Shown here: positions 9,023 through 18,901 of the stretch, piece after piece
Position numbering within the stretch: the stretch's first letter is position 1
Layout: every line of letters starts with the position of its first letter
DNA from: Allomuricauda sp.
GTDB taxonomy: Bacteria > Bacteroidota > Bacteroidia > Flavobacteriales > Flavobacteriaceae
Direction: 5' to 3'
Assembly (NCBI GenBank): GCA_003712125.1
Contig: RHLF01000001.1
Location: forward strand, 1,240,001 to 1,304,000
DNA: 64,000 bases
Notes under the pieces: model-generated
Told to the model about the DNA's origin: nothing
Seen by the model: only the letters and a program-made list of their open reading frames with translations
Databases searched by the model: none
Made by a program: the position numbers and the translations under genes

Positions 9023-12000
9023 CTAATTTTTTCTCAAAATAATAGGGGTGTCATTATTGCGACCGATAATAAATGAATTCTGACCACTTATCTGAATTTG
9101 CCCAATGGTTCGGGCAGCACCGGTTACATTGATTTGCTTATCATTTTTCCAAACAAAACCTCCTTCTGTGTCATTTTGCAAAATTACCCCATGAAAGGCG
9201 TCCAATCTACCGAGTTGGGTGCTAATTTCAAAATTATTACCTACAATTAATACATCTTTGAATTCATCTTCATTACTATCAATAAAGGCTAAATCATGAA
9301 TAGATGAAAATTGGGCAACATGAGGAAGCTTCTTTTTTGTAAAACTACCATTGCCATTATTTACAAAATAGCAACTGTTCAATTCATAGACGTTTTTTTT
9401 GGATGCCTTTTCAAGCAAGCTTCTACCAAATAGTTCGTCGATTGAAGCATCGGCGAAATTCGCATAAGACAGAAACTTCTTGTTTAAGAAGGGCATCTGT
9501 TTTACCAGCTCGTCTTTAGATGCGAAAGGGGTTTCAGCATTCTTATGATAATAGGTAACCACCGGGTCGATAGATCCATTCTCATCAAAATCTTTGCGGT
9601 ATAGTGTAATGGGTTGCGCATAGGAAGCCCTAAACTTACTGTTAAGTCCCCAATTGCCACATATCAAGTCAGTATCTCCGTCATTGTCGATATCCGCCGC
9701 CTTTATTGCATTCCACCATCCATGGGTATATTCAAGGCCCTTATATTTGGTGAGTTGTAAATGTTTCCCATCATTCAGAAAAATAGAAACGGGCATCCAA
9801 TGCCCAACAACAATCAAATCCTTAAAGCCATTACCATCAATATCAACCCAAATAAAATCTTTGATATTGCCATAATCCAGTAATGTTGAAGACCATGCTT
9901 CGGTAACATCCTTAAAATTGCCCTGACCATCATTTTGCAAAAGGTATTGTCTGGGTGTTTGACCAAATTGTGAAGTGACTTGGTCTGATGTCAAAAGCAG
10001 GTCTAAATCTCCATCGTTTTCAAGATCTACGGATGAAATCTTTGAAATGTTGGCTTCAAGATCAAAAAAGGTGTTGGTCGGGGCGACCAATGTTCCTTTT
10101 TGGTTAAGATACAGTCGAGGTTGCAACGGCTTTCCTTTGGCAAATTCATTGCCACCACTTCCGACAATCAAATCTAAACTTCCATCACCATTTGCATCAA
10201 AAAAGCAGCTGGCAACGTCTTCATGTAGGCTGTGCTTCGCGAACAATTCAGATTGAATCGAATTAAAAGCCCCCTCATGATCTTGAATAAAAAGACCCGA
10301 GGCTTGATTTTTTGCACCGGTAATAAAGAAATCATCTAGGCCATCTAAATTTACATCCCCAATTGCAATTGAAGGGCCTTGGTTTGAATTGGCAAAGGGG
10401 ATAAGTGGTTCACGATCAAAATCAAGTGAAACTGTTTCCCTATGTTTAAATTCAATTAAGGAGTCGGTTTGAATAAAATGGGAGGGTGCCCAGTTCTTTT
10501 CGTATGTAATGGAGTCTTTGGCATCTTTTTCAAAAAGTTTGATTCTTTGATTGGCCGCCAAACCCTTTATGACTTGAATTGCACCACTGGGCCAAATGAC
10601 ATGCAAAGAGTCAACAATACTATCATGGCCTATACCTAAATGAATGGTTTTATCAATAGCGGATAAATAGCCTCGGGTTGGAAAGTTTTCGGCGCTTCTG
10701 ACACCATCCTTTACAAAGGCCTTTATCTTACTGCCGATTCCATTGAGATTAAGGCCTTCCCCTTGCAGATCTATTTGCAAATAATTTCCTGACGAGGAGG
10801 TATTTTCAAAAATATAGGCCTCCTCATCGATATTGTTGACTACGATATCCAAATCTCCGTCGTTGTCCAAATCTGCATAGGCGCTACCATTGCTAAAAGA
10901 TGGTTTTGAATTGAACCAAGTATCGGTTTTGTCGGAAAAGGTCAAATCGCCATTATTTCTGTAGATATAATTAGTTACCTTTTTTTCAGGAATTTCATTA
11001 ACCAAGGGCATATCGGTTTGTTGCATTCCAGCATCAATCCTTTTCTGAATATCTTCATTTGCAATGAAATTCATGTAATCCATGTCGTTGGTGGCTCCCT
11101 TAATTCCATTCGAAATAAAAATGTCTCTAAAACCATCATTGTCAAAATCTGCCATCAACGCACTCCATGACCATTCGGTAGCATCTAGACCAACCAAATT
11201 GGCGATTTCAGAAAAATTGGTGTTACCAAGATTAAGGTGTAGCGTATTTTGCATGTACTGCGGTGCATATCCATTTTTGAGATATTGCCTGTAAATCGGA
11301 TAGGCGTATTCCAATCCTGAAGTTTTATACGTTTTCAAGTCTTCTGGCAACATATCCAAAGAAACAAGGTCGATAAGACCATCATTGTTAATATCGGCAA
11401 GGTCGTTACCCATAGAATAATGTGTGGTATGCCCAAGTTTTTTGTCATCCTGAGAGATGATTTCCTTGAAGGTGCCATCGCCTTGGTTGATGTACAGGTA
11501 GTCGTTTTCAAAAAAATCATTACCTATATAGATATCAGGAAAGCCGTCATCATTAATATCACTAACTCCCAATCCAAGACCATAGCCTATTCGCCCTTGA
11601 AATATGCCGGCTTGCGTCGAAACATCTTGAAATATTCCCTCTACATTTTCAAGTAATTGGTCACCTGAGAGATCATTGGTGATTTCTCGAAGTTTTCCTC
11701 TTCCGTAATTTCTGTTGGGATGAACACTATGGTTGAGCAAGAACATATCAAGGTCACCGTCAAGATCGTAATCGAAAAAAGCGGCTTGGGTACTTAGTCC
11801 TGAGAAATCGAGACCAAATTGTTCGGCTTGTTCCTCAAAGTGGGGTATCCCATCTGCATCGATGCCTTTGTTTATATAAAGCTTGTTGTGGCCTTTCAAA
11901 TTGCGATAACCGGAAGCTTTGCAAACATAGATGTCCAATAACCCATCTGCATTAATATCGGCATGGGTTACTCCCGTGGTCCAACCGTCTTTGTTATCCA

Positions 12001-12310
12001 AACCAGCCTGCTGGGTGATTTTTTTAAATTTCATGCCGCCTAAGTTCAAGTAGAGTTCATCACCTACCTGATTGCCAGTGAAGTAAATATCGACCAAATT
12101 ATCATTGTTGAAGTCTGCCGTAACAACACCGCCCCCATTATAATAGTAGAGGTAGTTAAGTATATTGAGTTCTGGGGTTTCTGTGAGCCTATTGTTAAAA
12201 TCAATTCCGGTTTCAGTTGCATGCCGTTCAAGAAACAATTTATCGGACTCTGTTTCACAGGAGACCACCCATAAAACCAAAATGCATAGCAGTAAGTAAC
12301 CTCTATCCAT
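9023..12310 (-). CDS. FG-GAP/VCBS repeat and ASPIC/UnbV lipoprotein, paralogue 3 (first gene of operon)
   Basis: 1095 aa with lipobox signal MDRGYLLLCILVLWVVSCET. The repeats begin YYNGGGVVTADFNNDNLVD and continue through about a dozen Asp-rich FG-GAP motifs, including DYDLDGDLDMFL and ADFDNDGFRDIFI. The ASPIC/UnbV block is the most divergent of the three (RGYLSAIDKTIHLGIG, then LHVIWPSGAIQVI): the usual RGxQSS has become RGYLSA. It is probably the promoter-proximal gene, separated from the divergently transcribed symporter by 151 bases. Such proteins often occur beside SusC/SusD loci in Bacteroidota, but here the SusCD pair lies beyond the symporter on another transcription unit. Confidence 0.88.
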   Translation of the reverse strand: MDRGYLLLCILVLWVVSCETESDKLFLERHATETGIDFNNRLTETPELNILNYLYYYNGGGVVTADFNNDNLVDIYFTGNQVGDELYLNLGGMKFKKITQQAGLDNKDGWTTGVTHADINADGLLDIYVCKASGYRNLKGHNKLYINKGIDADGIPHFEEQAEQFGLDFSGLSTQAAFFDYDLDGDLDMFLLNHSVHPNRNYGRGKLREITNDLSGDQLLENVEGIFQDVSTQAGIFQGRIGYGLGLGVSDINDDGFPDIYIGNDFFENDYLYINQGDGTFKEIISQDDKKLGHTTHYSMGNDLADINNDGLIDLVSLDMLPEDLKTYKTSGLEYAYPIYRQYLKNGYAPQYMQNTLHLNLGNTNFSEIANLVGLDATEWSWSALMADFDNDGFRDIFISNGIKGATNDMDYMNFIANEDIQKRIDAGMQQTDMPLVNEIPEKKVTNYIYRNNGDLTFSDKTDTWFNSKPSFSNGSAYADLDNDGDLDIVVNNIDEEAYIFENTSSSGNYLQIDLQGEGLNLNGIGSKIKAFVKDGVRSAENFPTRGYLSAIDKTIHLGIGHDSIVDSLHVIWPSGAIQVIKGLAANQRIKLFEKDAKDSITYEKNWAPSHFIQTDSLIEFKHRETVSLDFDREPLIPFANSNQGPSIAIGDVNLDGLDDFFITGAKNQASGLFIQDHEGAFNSIQSELFAKHSLHEDVASCFFDANGDGSLDLIVGSGGNEFAKGKPLQPRLYLNQKGTLVAPTNTFFDLEANISKISSVDLENDGDLDLLLTSDQVTSQFGQTPRQYLLQNDGQGNFKDVTEAWSSTLLDYGNIKDFIWVDIDGNGFKDLIVVGHWMPVSIFLNDGKHLQLTKYKGLEYTHGWWNAIKAADIDNDGDTDLICGNWGLNSKFRASYAQPITLYRKDFDENGSIDPVVTYYHKNAETPFASKDELVKQMPFLNKKFLSYANFADASIDELFGRSLLEKASKKNVYELNSCYFVNNGNGSFTKKKLPHVAQFSSIHDLAFIDSNEDEFKDVLIVGNNFEISTQLGRLDAFHGVILQNDTEGGFVWKNDKQINVTGAARTIGQIQISGQNSFIIGRNNDTPIILRKN

Positions 12311-12461
12311 AACCTTTCTTCGGACAAGACCGCAAGATAATTAAACTAAAAAAAGATAATACTGCTTTTAAGATGTATTTAGCGCGATACGTTGCTTTTA
12401 ACAGCGCAAAAAATGATGAATATCAGTTATATTTAATGAATTAACCAAACTTATTCAAATT

Positions 12462-14051
12462 ATGATTGGAATCATTTCGTTCGTTGGATTCACTTCTTTG
12501 GTAGCTATAGTTGCTTATTTGGCTACACGAAAAACCAATGAAAAAACTTCAGACGGATATTTTTTGGCAGGACGAAGTCTGACTGCAGGAGTTATTGCAG
12601 GTTCTTTATTACTTACCAACTTATCTACCGAACAAATCGTTGGACTTAACGGAAGCGCTTACAAGGATGGTCTTTCTGTGATGGCTTGGGAAACCTTGGC
12701 AGCGATTGCGATGGTCGTCACCGCCATTTTCCTATTGCCCAGATATCTCAAGGGCGGCTTAACAACCGTACCGCAATTTTTGGCGAGCAGATTCGACACA
12801 TCAACAAAAACAATTGCCTCTGGATTGTTTTTGACAGGTTATGTTGTGGTACTGCTACCCGTAATCTTGTATTCTGGTTCTGTGGCCATAAGCGGAATGT
12901 TCAATGTACCGGAACTTCTTAATGTATCCGAATCGACAGCCTTGGTCATCTGTATATGGGGAATCGGAATTATAGGATCTATATATGCCGTCTTCGGGGG
13001 GTTGAAAGCGGTTGCAGTTTCAGATAGTATAAATGCGATTGGCCTTATTATAGGAGGTATTATGATTCCTGTATTTGGATTGATGGCCATTGGCGATGGC
13101 AATGTGTTCGATGGTTTAGACACCTTAATGAGTGCGAATCCGGAACGATTTGATTCTACAGGTTCGGCCGATCAAGAAGTGCCCTTTTGGACCATTTTTA
13201 CGGGTATGATGTTGGTTCAACTATTTTACTGGGGTACCAATCAACAAATTATTCAGCGCGCCTTAGGTGCCAAAAATTTGCAAGAAGGACAAAAGGGACT
13301 TTTGCTTGCTGCATTTTTTAAGATTTTAGGACCACTTATTTTAGTCTTACCAGGGATGATTGCCTACTATTATTTTGAAGGAGGGTTGTCTTCAAGTGAC
13401 CTAGCGTATCCTGAATTGGTCCGTGCCGTTTTGCCGAATTATCTGGTAGGATTTTTTGCCGCCGTTCTTTTTGGTGCAATTCTGAGTTCCTTCAATAGCG
13501 TTTTGAATAGTTCTGTAACCCTATTCGGAATCGATATCTACAAGCAGCATATCAACAAGGATGCAACGGAAAAAACAACCGTAAAATATGGTAAAATATT
13601 TGGGGTTTGTTTAGCGCTTGCCGCTATGTTTATTGCTCCCGCCATTGCTAATGCAGGCAGTTTGTTCGCCTATTTGCAGGAAATTAACGGTATTTACAGT
13701 ATACCAATATTGACCATTATTGTTGTGGGATACTTGACCAAACGCGTTCCTGCCATCGCAGCTAAGATTGGGATTATCGGTGGATCGCTGCTTTATATAA
13801 CCAGTCAATTCATATTAAAACCCTATGTCTTCGGAGATGACAATTACCTTCACTATCTCGACGTAATGGCAATCTTATTTTTGTTGAACGCCGGTATCAT
13901 GTTACTCATAGGTAAGTTCTATCCAAGGGAAACGCCTTATGAGATACAATATACGGAACAGGTATCCATTGAACCTTATAAGTATGTAAAACAAGCGGGC
14001 TTGATAATCTGTTTGATTGTTATAGGGATTTATATCTATTTTGCGAAGTAA
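12462..14051 (+). CDS. Sodium/solute symporter (SSS family, SLC5/YidK-like)
   Basis: 529 aa integral membrane protein with about 13-14 hydrophobic segments and the LeuT-like SSS fold. The N-terminal segment (GYFLAGRSLTAGVIAGSLLLT, with the following STEQIVGLNGSAYKDG) and the GTNQQIIQRALGAKN motif are typical of sugar-type SSS members such as vSGLT and YidK. It should import a sugar or sugar-like solute with Na+. The substrate cannot be read from sequence. It stands alone: the divergent gene is the VCBS operon and the convergent one is susD, across a bidirectional terminator. Its position beside a maltodextrin locus suggests, but does not prove, a sugar uptake role. Confidence 0.85.
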   Translation: MIGIISFVGFTSLVAIVAYLATRKTNEKTSDGYFLAGRSLTAGVIAGSLLLTNLSTEQIVGLNGSAYKDGLSVMAWETLAAIAMVVTAIFLLPRYLKGGLTTVPQFLASRFDTSTKTIASGLFLTGYVVVLLPVILYSGSVAISGMFNVPELLNVSESTALVICIWGIGIIGSIYAVFGGLKAVAVSDSINAIGLIIGGIMIPVFGLMAIGDGNVFDGLDTLMSANPERFDSTGSADQEVPFWTIFTGMMLVQLFYWGTNQQIIQRALGAKNLQEGQKGLLLAAFFKILGPLILVLPGMIAYYYFEGGLSSSDLAYPELVRAVLPNYLVGFFAAVLFGAILSSFNSVLNSSVTLFGIDIYKQHINKDATEKTTVKYGKIFGVCLALAAMFIAPAIANAGSLFAYLQEINGIYSIPILTIIVVGYLTKRVPAIAAKIGIIGGSLLYITSQFILKPYVFGDDNYLHYLDVMAILFLLNAGIMLLIGKFYPRETPYEIQYTEQVSIEPYKYVKQAGLIICLIVIGIYIYFAK

Positions 14052-14073
14052 GCTTCTGAGCTATAAGCATAAA

Positions 14074-14100
14074 AAAAAGGCCGTCAATGACGGCCTTTTT
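14074..14100. terminator. Bidirectional intrinsic terminator
   Basis: A perfect hairpin GGCCGTCA-A-TGACGGCC is flanked by A5 on the left and T5 on the right, so it works in both directions. It lies between the symporter stop (14051) and the susD stop (14121), two converging genes. Confidence 0.9.
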
Positions 14101-14120
14101 AGTTTTATGAATATTCTGAA

Positions 14121-15752
14121 TTAGTATCCAGGATTTTGTTGCAAATTAGGATTTGCCAATAATTGAGGTAATGGTATTGGGAAAAGCGCCCTTGTTTGGC
14201 TGCCAACCTCATTAGCTCCTTTAAATTCCCAATCACGCAAATACTGACCAAATCGAATCAAATCTTGTCTTCTCACTTGTTCAGCGAATAACTCTCGACC
14301 TCTTTCTTCCAATAAATCAGATTCAGAAACAGATCCTAGAGGAGTTGCTCCCCGCACAGTTCGCAAGGCGTTAACCATGGCAGTTGGGTCACCACCACTA
14401 CGCATCATGGCCTCAGCTTTCATTAGGTAAGCATCGGCATACCTAAACAAGATCTGTGTATTGCCAAATCCACCATCAAATCGAGGACTATACTTCATTA
14501 CACGGATACCCGTACGTTCGCTGTTGTTGATTAGACTAGTAGCACCATTTCCATCAACGAATTCCCTAGAAAATTCTAATGGAGCCCCTTGTCTGTCAGT
14601 TAGAGGTGTGCCGTCTAATGCATATTGTTGACCAATCAAGAAACCGTCACCAACATTGGAACCATTCTCAAATCCACCTTCATCTCCGGTACCAGGTGCA
14701 CCAGTAAATGGAAGGCCTCCTGGAGGTACACCACCTCTACGTGGTTCTTGACCATCCAAACGCGTCATACGATCTGCATCATATCTGTTGCTATTCGGGT
14801 CTCCTTCAAACATATCATAGTACTCAGCCAATGTACTGAAACCATTCCATCCGCCGCCACCTAGGCCTGTTGAGCTATAATGAAGACCATTGAAAATACG
14901 ATTACAAACACATGTTTGAAGCCACCATATGGTTTCACTATCTGCGTCTGCTTTGAAAATATCAAAATAAGGTATGGTTTCTAAATCAAATCCATCAGCT
15001 GTAATTTGATCTACCAATGCAATTACTTCTGCCATGTCTGAAGAAGCTGCAGAACCACCGCCTCCAGTTAGCTGATTTTCATAAACATGCTTGTTCAATA
15101 AAACTCTAGCTTTAAGAAATCTAGCTGCTGCTTTCGAGGCATTTCTAAGGTTTTCTTGATCTCCAGCTCCAGTAGTCGGTAATCCGGCAATTGCAGCATC
15201 CAAATCGGCGATGATAAAATCTACTGCCGCAGTACCTGACAGAACAGTAGGCAGGTCACTATCGGGAGCCTGAGTATCCCTATATGGTACTTGTCCATAT
15301 AAATCAAGAATCATCCACATTGAAAATGCTCTCAAGAAATGTGCTCCTGCAGCAGTAGCTGCATCAGCATTACTTCTTGAGTCTAAAATCTGTGAAGCCA
15401 ATAATTGAGATGAAGTCCATTGTTGAAAAGGAGTTAAAATGTCCGATTCTTCCAATCCCCACTCATGCGTATGGAGCTTTCTCCATCGTCCGTTATCACC
15501 CCAGTCAGCACCTCGTGTTGGAATAAGGAATGCATCAGTTGTCACTTCATTTAAGGCAAAGGTGTTTGCTTGATCACCAAGAGCCCCAAAAGAGCCATAA
15601 AGGGCATTTAAACTAGCTACTGGATCCTGCAATCCTTGGAAACCCGCACTGATAAATGAATCGGTTTCCTCTATTTCCAAATCGGTACAAGAAGCAAGGC
15701 CTATAACCGTAAGGAAAGTCAATAAATAAATTTTTAAAGAATTTCTTTTCAT
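14121..15752 (-). CDS. SusD/RagB family outer-membrane glycan-binding lipoprotein
   Basis: 543 aa from the ATG at 15752; the track start four codons earlier is a TTG and is not needed. The signal MKRNSLKIYLLTFLTVIGLASC ends in a lipobox, so the mature protein is a lipoprotein after that Cys. The TPR-rich SusD fold is indicated by FLRAFSMWMILDLYGQVPY near residue 130, the late segment ILFRYADAYLMKAEAM, and the C-terminal ELFAEQVRRQDLIRFGQY plus LFPIPLPQL. SusD proteins capture oligosaccharides and hand them to SusC. It follows susC by 20 bases. The adjacent GH13/GH65 genes point to maltodextrin as ligand. Confidence 0.93.
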   Translation of the reverse strand: MKRNSLKIYLLTFLTVIGLASCTDLEIEETDSFISAGFQGLQDPVASLNALYGSFGALGDQANTFALNEVTTDAFLIPTRGADWGDNGRWRKLHTHEWGLEESDILTPFQQWTSSQLLASQILDSRSNADAATAAGAHFLRAFSMWMILDLYGQVPYRDTQAPDSDLPTVLSGTAAVDFIIADLDAAIAGLPTTGAGDQENLRNASKAAARFLKARVLLNKHVYENQLTGGGGSAASSDMAEVIALVDQITADGFDLETIPYFDIFKADADSETIWWLQTCVCNRIFNGLHYSSTGLGGGGWNGFSTLAEYYDMFEGDPNSNRYDADRMTRLDGQEPRRGGVPPGGLPFTGAPGTGDEGGFENGSNVGDGFLIGQQYALDGTPLTDRQGAPLEFSREFVDGNGATSLINNSERTGIRVMKYSPRFDGGFGNTQILFRYADAYLMKAEAMMRSGGDPTAMVNALRTVRGATPLGSVSESDLLEERGRELFAEQVRRQDLIRFGQYLRDWEFKGANEVGSQTRALFPIPLPQLLANPNLQQNPGY

Positions 15753-15772
15753 GATATCTAACAATTTTTTAA

Positions 15773-18700
15773 TTAAAAAGTTGCATTTACGCCAATGTTC
15801 ACTGTAAGTGGTCTTGGGAATGCAGACCAGTCAACACCTCTTGTTGGTACACCAGAGCCTAAAGTTGCCGTTGGAACGTTAACTTCAGGGTCGATACCGC
15901 TGTAATCTGTAATCAAGAATAGGTTCGTTCCTGTAACAGATAGGCGTAGACTTTTCAAAGCACTATCATCACTTAGAGGCACATTATAGCCAACGGTTGC
16001 GTTCTGGAATCGAACAAAATCACCTTTTTCCAAAAATCTAGTTGAAACCGCTGTAGATGCGCCTGGGTTTTCACCGCTTGTAACAACATCTTGAGTAATA
16101 TTTCTCGCTGTACCAATCTGACCAGCATTGAATAATGCATTGGCTGTGTTGTTATAAACTGAGAAACCAAACTGACCTGCGAAATAAGCTGCAAAATCCC
16201 AGTTTTTGATACTAGCGTTCAAGGATAGACCCGTTGTAATGTCAGGCAAACCATCTTCATCTACAAAAGTCTTGTCAGAATCAGGGTCACCAACACCGTT
16301 ACCATCAACATCTTGATAAACGGGATTGCCATCACCGTCGAAACCTTCAAATATTGCCATGTAATAGGAGAACAATGATCTTCCTTGCTCAAAACGTTGG
16401 GCAAATGCACCAGTAAGTCCAGGACCGTTGATTGCCCCTGTATTAATAGAACCAGTGAAATCTTGAATTTCGTTCTCATTATAAGCAATATTGAAATTGG
16501 CTGAGAAAGTAGCGTCTTCAGACTGAACAAAATCATATCCCAATGCGAATTCAATACCTTGGTTCACCACACTGGCATCAACGTTACCAAATTGGAACGC
16601 ACTTGCCGATGGGAATGCAGGAGGCAATTGAAGTAAAAGATCATTGGTCGTATTCTGATAGACATCAATGCTACCATTTAATCTGTCATTGTTGAATCCG
16701 AAATCAAGACCAACGTTAAGGTTTAATGTTTCTTCCCATTTAAGGTCAGTTCTTTCGAAGGCTACTGGAGCAGTACCAAAGGTGTCAGGGAATACTTCAA
16801 GGCTTTGCTGAGTTCCAATTCCTCTAAAACGCTCACGAGTCACGAAGTTACCGTAACCCAATCCATCTTGGTTACCAACCAAACCACCACTTAATCGAAG
16901 CTTAAGGGTTGATACATTGTCACCAACGAAGTCTTCTTCACCAATTTGCCATGCGAAAGCTCCTGAAGGGAAGTATCCGTATTGGTTATCAGGTCCAAAA
17001 CGTGAAGAACCATCCGCTCTGAAAGTACCTGTAAACAAGTATTTTCCAGCAATGCTATAATTCACACGTCCGAAGAACGATTGAAGCTCATCTGTATTGT
17101 CAAAATTATCAAAGGTCGCTGATTGCACTCCTCTTGTAAATTGATACGCTATTGTCTCAGTTACTGGTGAAGGGAACAATCTGTTCACTGCCAAACCTGA
17201 AGTGTTCACACCGTACGCAAATTGTTGGAAACTTCCATCTATTGTAGCGCGGGCATTATTTATGGTAGATTTCAATTCGTCGCCCATTTCATTCAGGTCA
17301 ACTGTACCAAAACCTCTACCTTGAGAGCTAAATCCAAAAGTTCTAAAGTCTTGGAAAGCATAACCTACAACCACATCAAGGTTGGAATTATCAAATTCTT
17401 TCACATAGTTTAAGGTAGCTTCCAAAGTCTGGTTTTCTCTTTCCAAAGAGTTAAACGTACCGAAACCAACACCTTCAATACCGTTGAAGTTTTGGAGGTT
17501 AGCATTCAATGTTGAAATATTTTCACTATCGGAAACGTCATAACCCACATTCACTTTACCTGAAAGTTCAGGAGTGAATTTGTACTCCAAGGATCCATTT
17601 AAAAGGTACCTGTTTGTGTTTGTCAAGTTTTGAGTACTTGCCAAATAGTTAGCAGGCTGTGTCAATCCACCTCCATCATCAAATGTCGCGCTTGCCGGCC
17701 AAGTTGGGTTGGCAGAATAGGCCGCGCCAAGGATATCTCCTCTAAACCCAGCACCAGCAGCAACTGGAGGTTGCTCACGATTTACACGGGAAATAGATGT
17801 TTGAAGACCCAAAATTAATTTATCATCCAAAAAGCGTTGATTTAGGTTCAAACGACCTGTAATACGCTCGAATTCTGATTTTTCGATAACACCAAATTGC
17901 TTCTGGTAACCAAAAGTGGCACGAACATTACCAGAACCGTAGTTGTGGGAATATGCAATATTTTGGTTGGTTGAAGCCGTAGTTCTTAATACCTCTTCTT
18001 GCCAATCCGTATTTGCTCCAAAATCATTGGCAGCCGCGTTACCTCCAAACTGGGTAACTGCTGACAAATATTCGTCACGATTTAAAAGATCAAATTTTCT
18101 TACCGGAGTGGCAATGGTCAAATTAGAGCTAAATTCAAAAACACCTCCAGAACCGGCTTTACCGCTTTTGGTAGTAATAATGATAACACCGTTTGCACCT
18201 CGTGAACCGTAAATTGCCGTTGCCGACGCATCTTTAAGGATACTGATGCTCTCAATATCACTCGGGTTCAAGAAGTTAAGCGGGTTACCCACATCGTTTC
18301 CTCCGTTTCCGGTATCACCTTGTGCGTCTGTGTTTTGCCCAAAAAGTGGCACACCATCAACAACAAATAAAGGGTTGTTGTTACCGCGAACGGAATTCGA
18401 ACCCCGAATGTTGACTTGTACACCGGCACCAGGTTCACCACTGGTTTGCTGAATGTTAACACCAGCAGTCTTACCTTGAATCAATTGTTCAGGTGAGGCG
18501 ATGATACCACCATTAAAGTCCTCAGCAGTAACTGCTGCCACCGAACCCGTTGCATCTTTGACCGTGGTTTGGCCATAACCAATGATTACAACTTCATCCA
18601 ATGCTTGTGCATCTTCCTGCAAGGTTACATTAATTGTGCTTTGCCCGTTAACCGCAATTTCTTGGGTGGCAAAACCGATGTAGCTAAAAACCAAAGTAGC

Positions 18701-18901
18701 AGCTGCATCAACATCATTTAAGGTATAATTACCATCAAAATCTGTTTGCGTACCGTTTGTAGTGCCTTTCACCAAAACGCTCGCTCCTGGCAAAGGACCG
18801 TTGGCATCAGACACGGTACCTGATACTGTTTGGGCTTGAGCTATTCCAAAGCACAAAAAGGCTCCCAACAGCACAAAGCTTCTAAGTAGCGTAATCTTCA
18901 T
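15773..18901 (-). CDS. SusC/RagA family TonB-dependent outer-membrane transporter
   Basis: 1042 aa. Order of parts: signal peptide (1-24, ending GIAQAQ), a carboxypeptidase-D-like regulatory domain (about 25-105, SGTVSDANGPLPGASVLVKG), a SusC-type junction with the TonB box (LDEVVIIGYG), a plug domain containing VNIRGSNSVRGNNNPLFVVD and GANGVIIITTKSG, and a C-terminal 22-strand barrel ending in NIGVNATF with terminal Phe. It imports oligosaccharides with SusD, powered by TonB. Start ATG and length are normal for the family. A divergent LacI gene and a palindromic operator lie upstream. No SusE/SusF-type gene follows susD. Confidence 0.94.
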   Translation of the reverse strand: MKITLLRSFVLLGAFLCFGIAQAQTVSGTVSDANGPLPGASVLVKGTTNGTQTDFDGNYTLNDVDAAATLVFSYIGFATQEIAVNGQSTINVTLQEDAQALDEVVIIGYGQTTVKDATGSVAAVTAEDFNGGIIASPEQLIQGKTAGVNIQQTSGEPGAGVQVNIRGSNSVRGNNNPLFVVDGVPLFGQNTDAQGDTGNGGNDVGNPLNFLNPSDIESISILKDASATAIYGSRGANGVIIITTKSGKAGSGGVFEFSSNLTIATPVRKFDLLNRDEYLSAVTQFGGNAAANDFGANTDWQEEVLRTTASTNQNIAYSHNYGSGNVRATFGYQKQFGVIEKSEFERITGRLNLNQRFLDDKLILGLQTSISRVNREQPPVAAGAGFRGDILGAAYSANPTWPASATFDDGGGLTQPANYLASTQNLTNTNRYLLNGSLEYKFTPELSGKVNVGYDVSDSENISTLNANLQNFNGIEGVGFGTFNSLERENQTLEATLNYVKEFDNSNLDVVVGYAFQDFRTFGFSSQGRGFGTVDLNEMGDELKSTINNARATIDGSFQQFAYGVNTSGLAVNRLFPSPVTETIAYQFTRGVQSATFDNFDNTDELQSFFGRVNYSIAGKYLFTGTFRADGSSRFGPDNQYGYFPSGAFAWQIGEEDFVGDNVSTLKLRLSGGLVGNQDGLGYGNFVTRERFRGIGTQQSLEVFPDTFGTAPVAFERTDLKWEETLNLNVGLDFGFNNDRLNGSIDVYQNTTNDLLLQLPPAFPSASAFQFGNVDASVVNQGIEFALGYDFVQSEDATFSANFNIAYNENEIQDFTGSINTGAINGPGLTGAFAQRFEQGRSLFSYYMAIFEGFDGDGNPVYQDVDGNGVGDPDSDKTFVDEDGLPDITTGLSLNASIKNWDFAAYFAGQFGFSVYNNTANALFNAGQIGTARNITQDVVTSGENPGASTAVSTRFLEKGDFVRFQNATVGYNVPLSDDSALKSLRLSVTGTNLFLITDYSGIDPEVNVPTATLGSGVPTRGVDWSAFPRPLTVNIGVNATF

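Noticed and set aside
2436-12310. Possible transposon or DNA repeat array because of recurring Asp-rich sequence
   Set aside because: Repetition is at protein level (FG-GAP repeats); no inverted ends, target duplications or transposase are seen.
15753-15764. Four-codon extension of SusD from a TTG
   Set aside because: The lipoprotein signal starts at the ATG at 15752.
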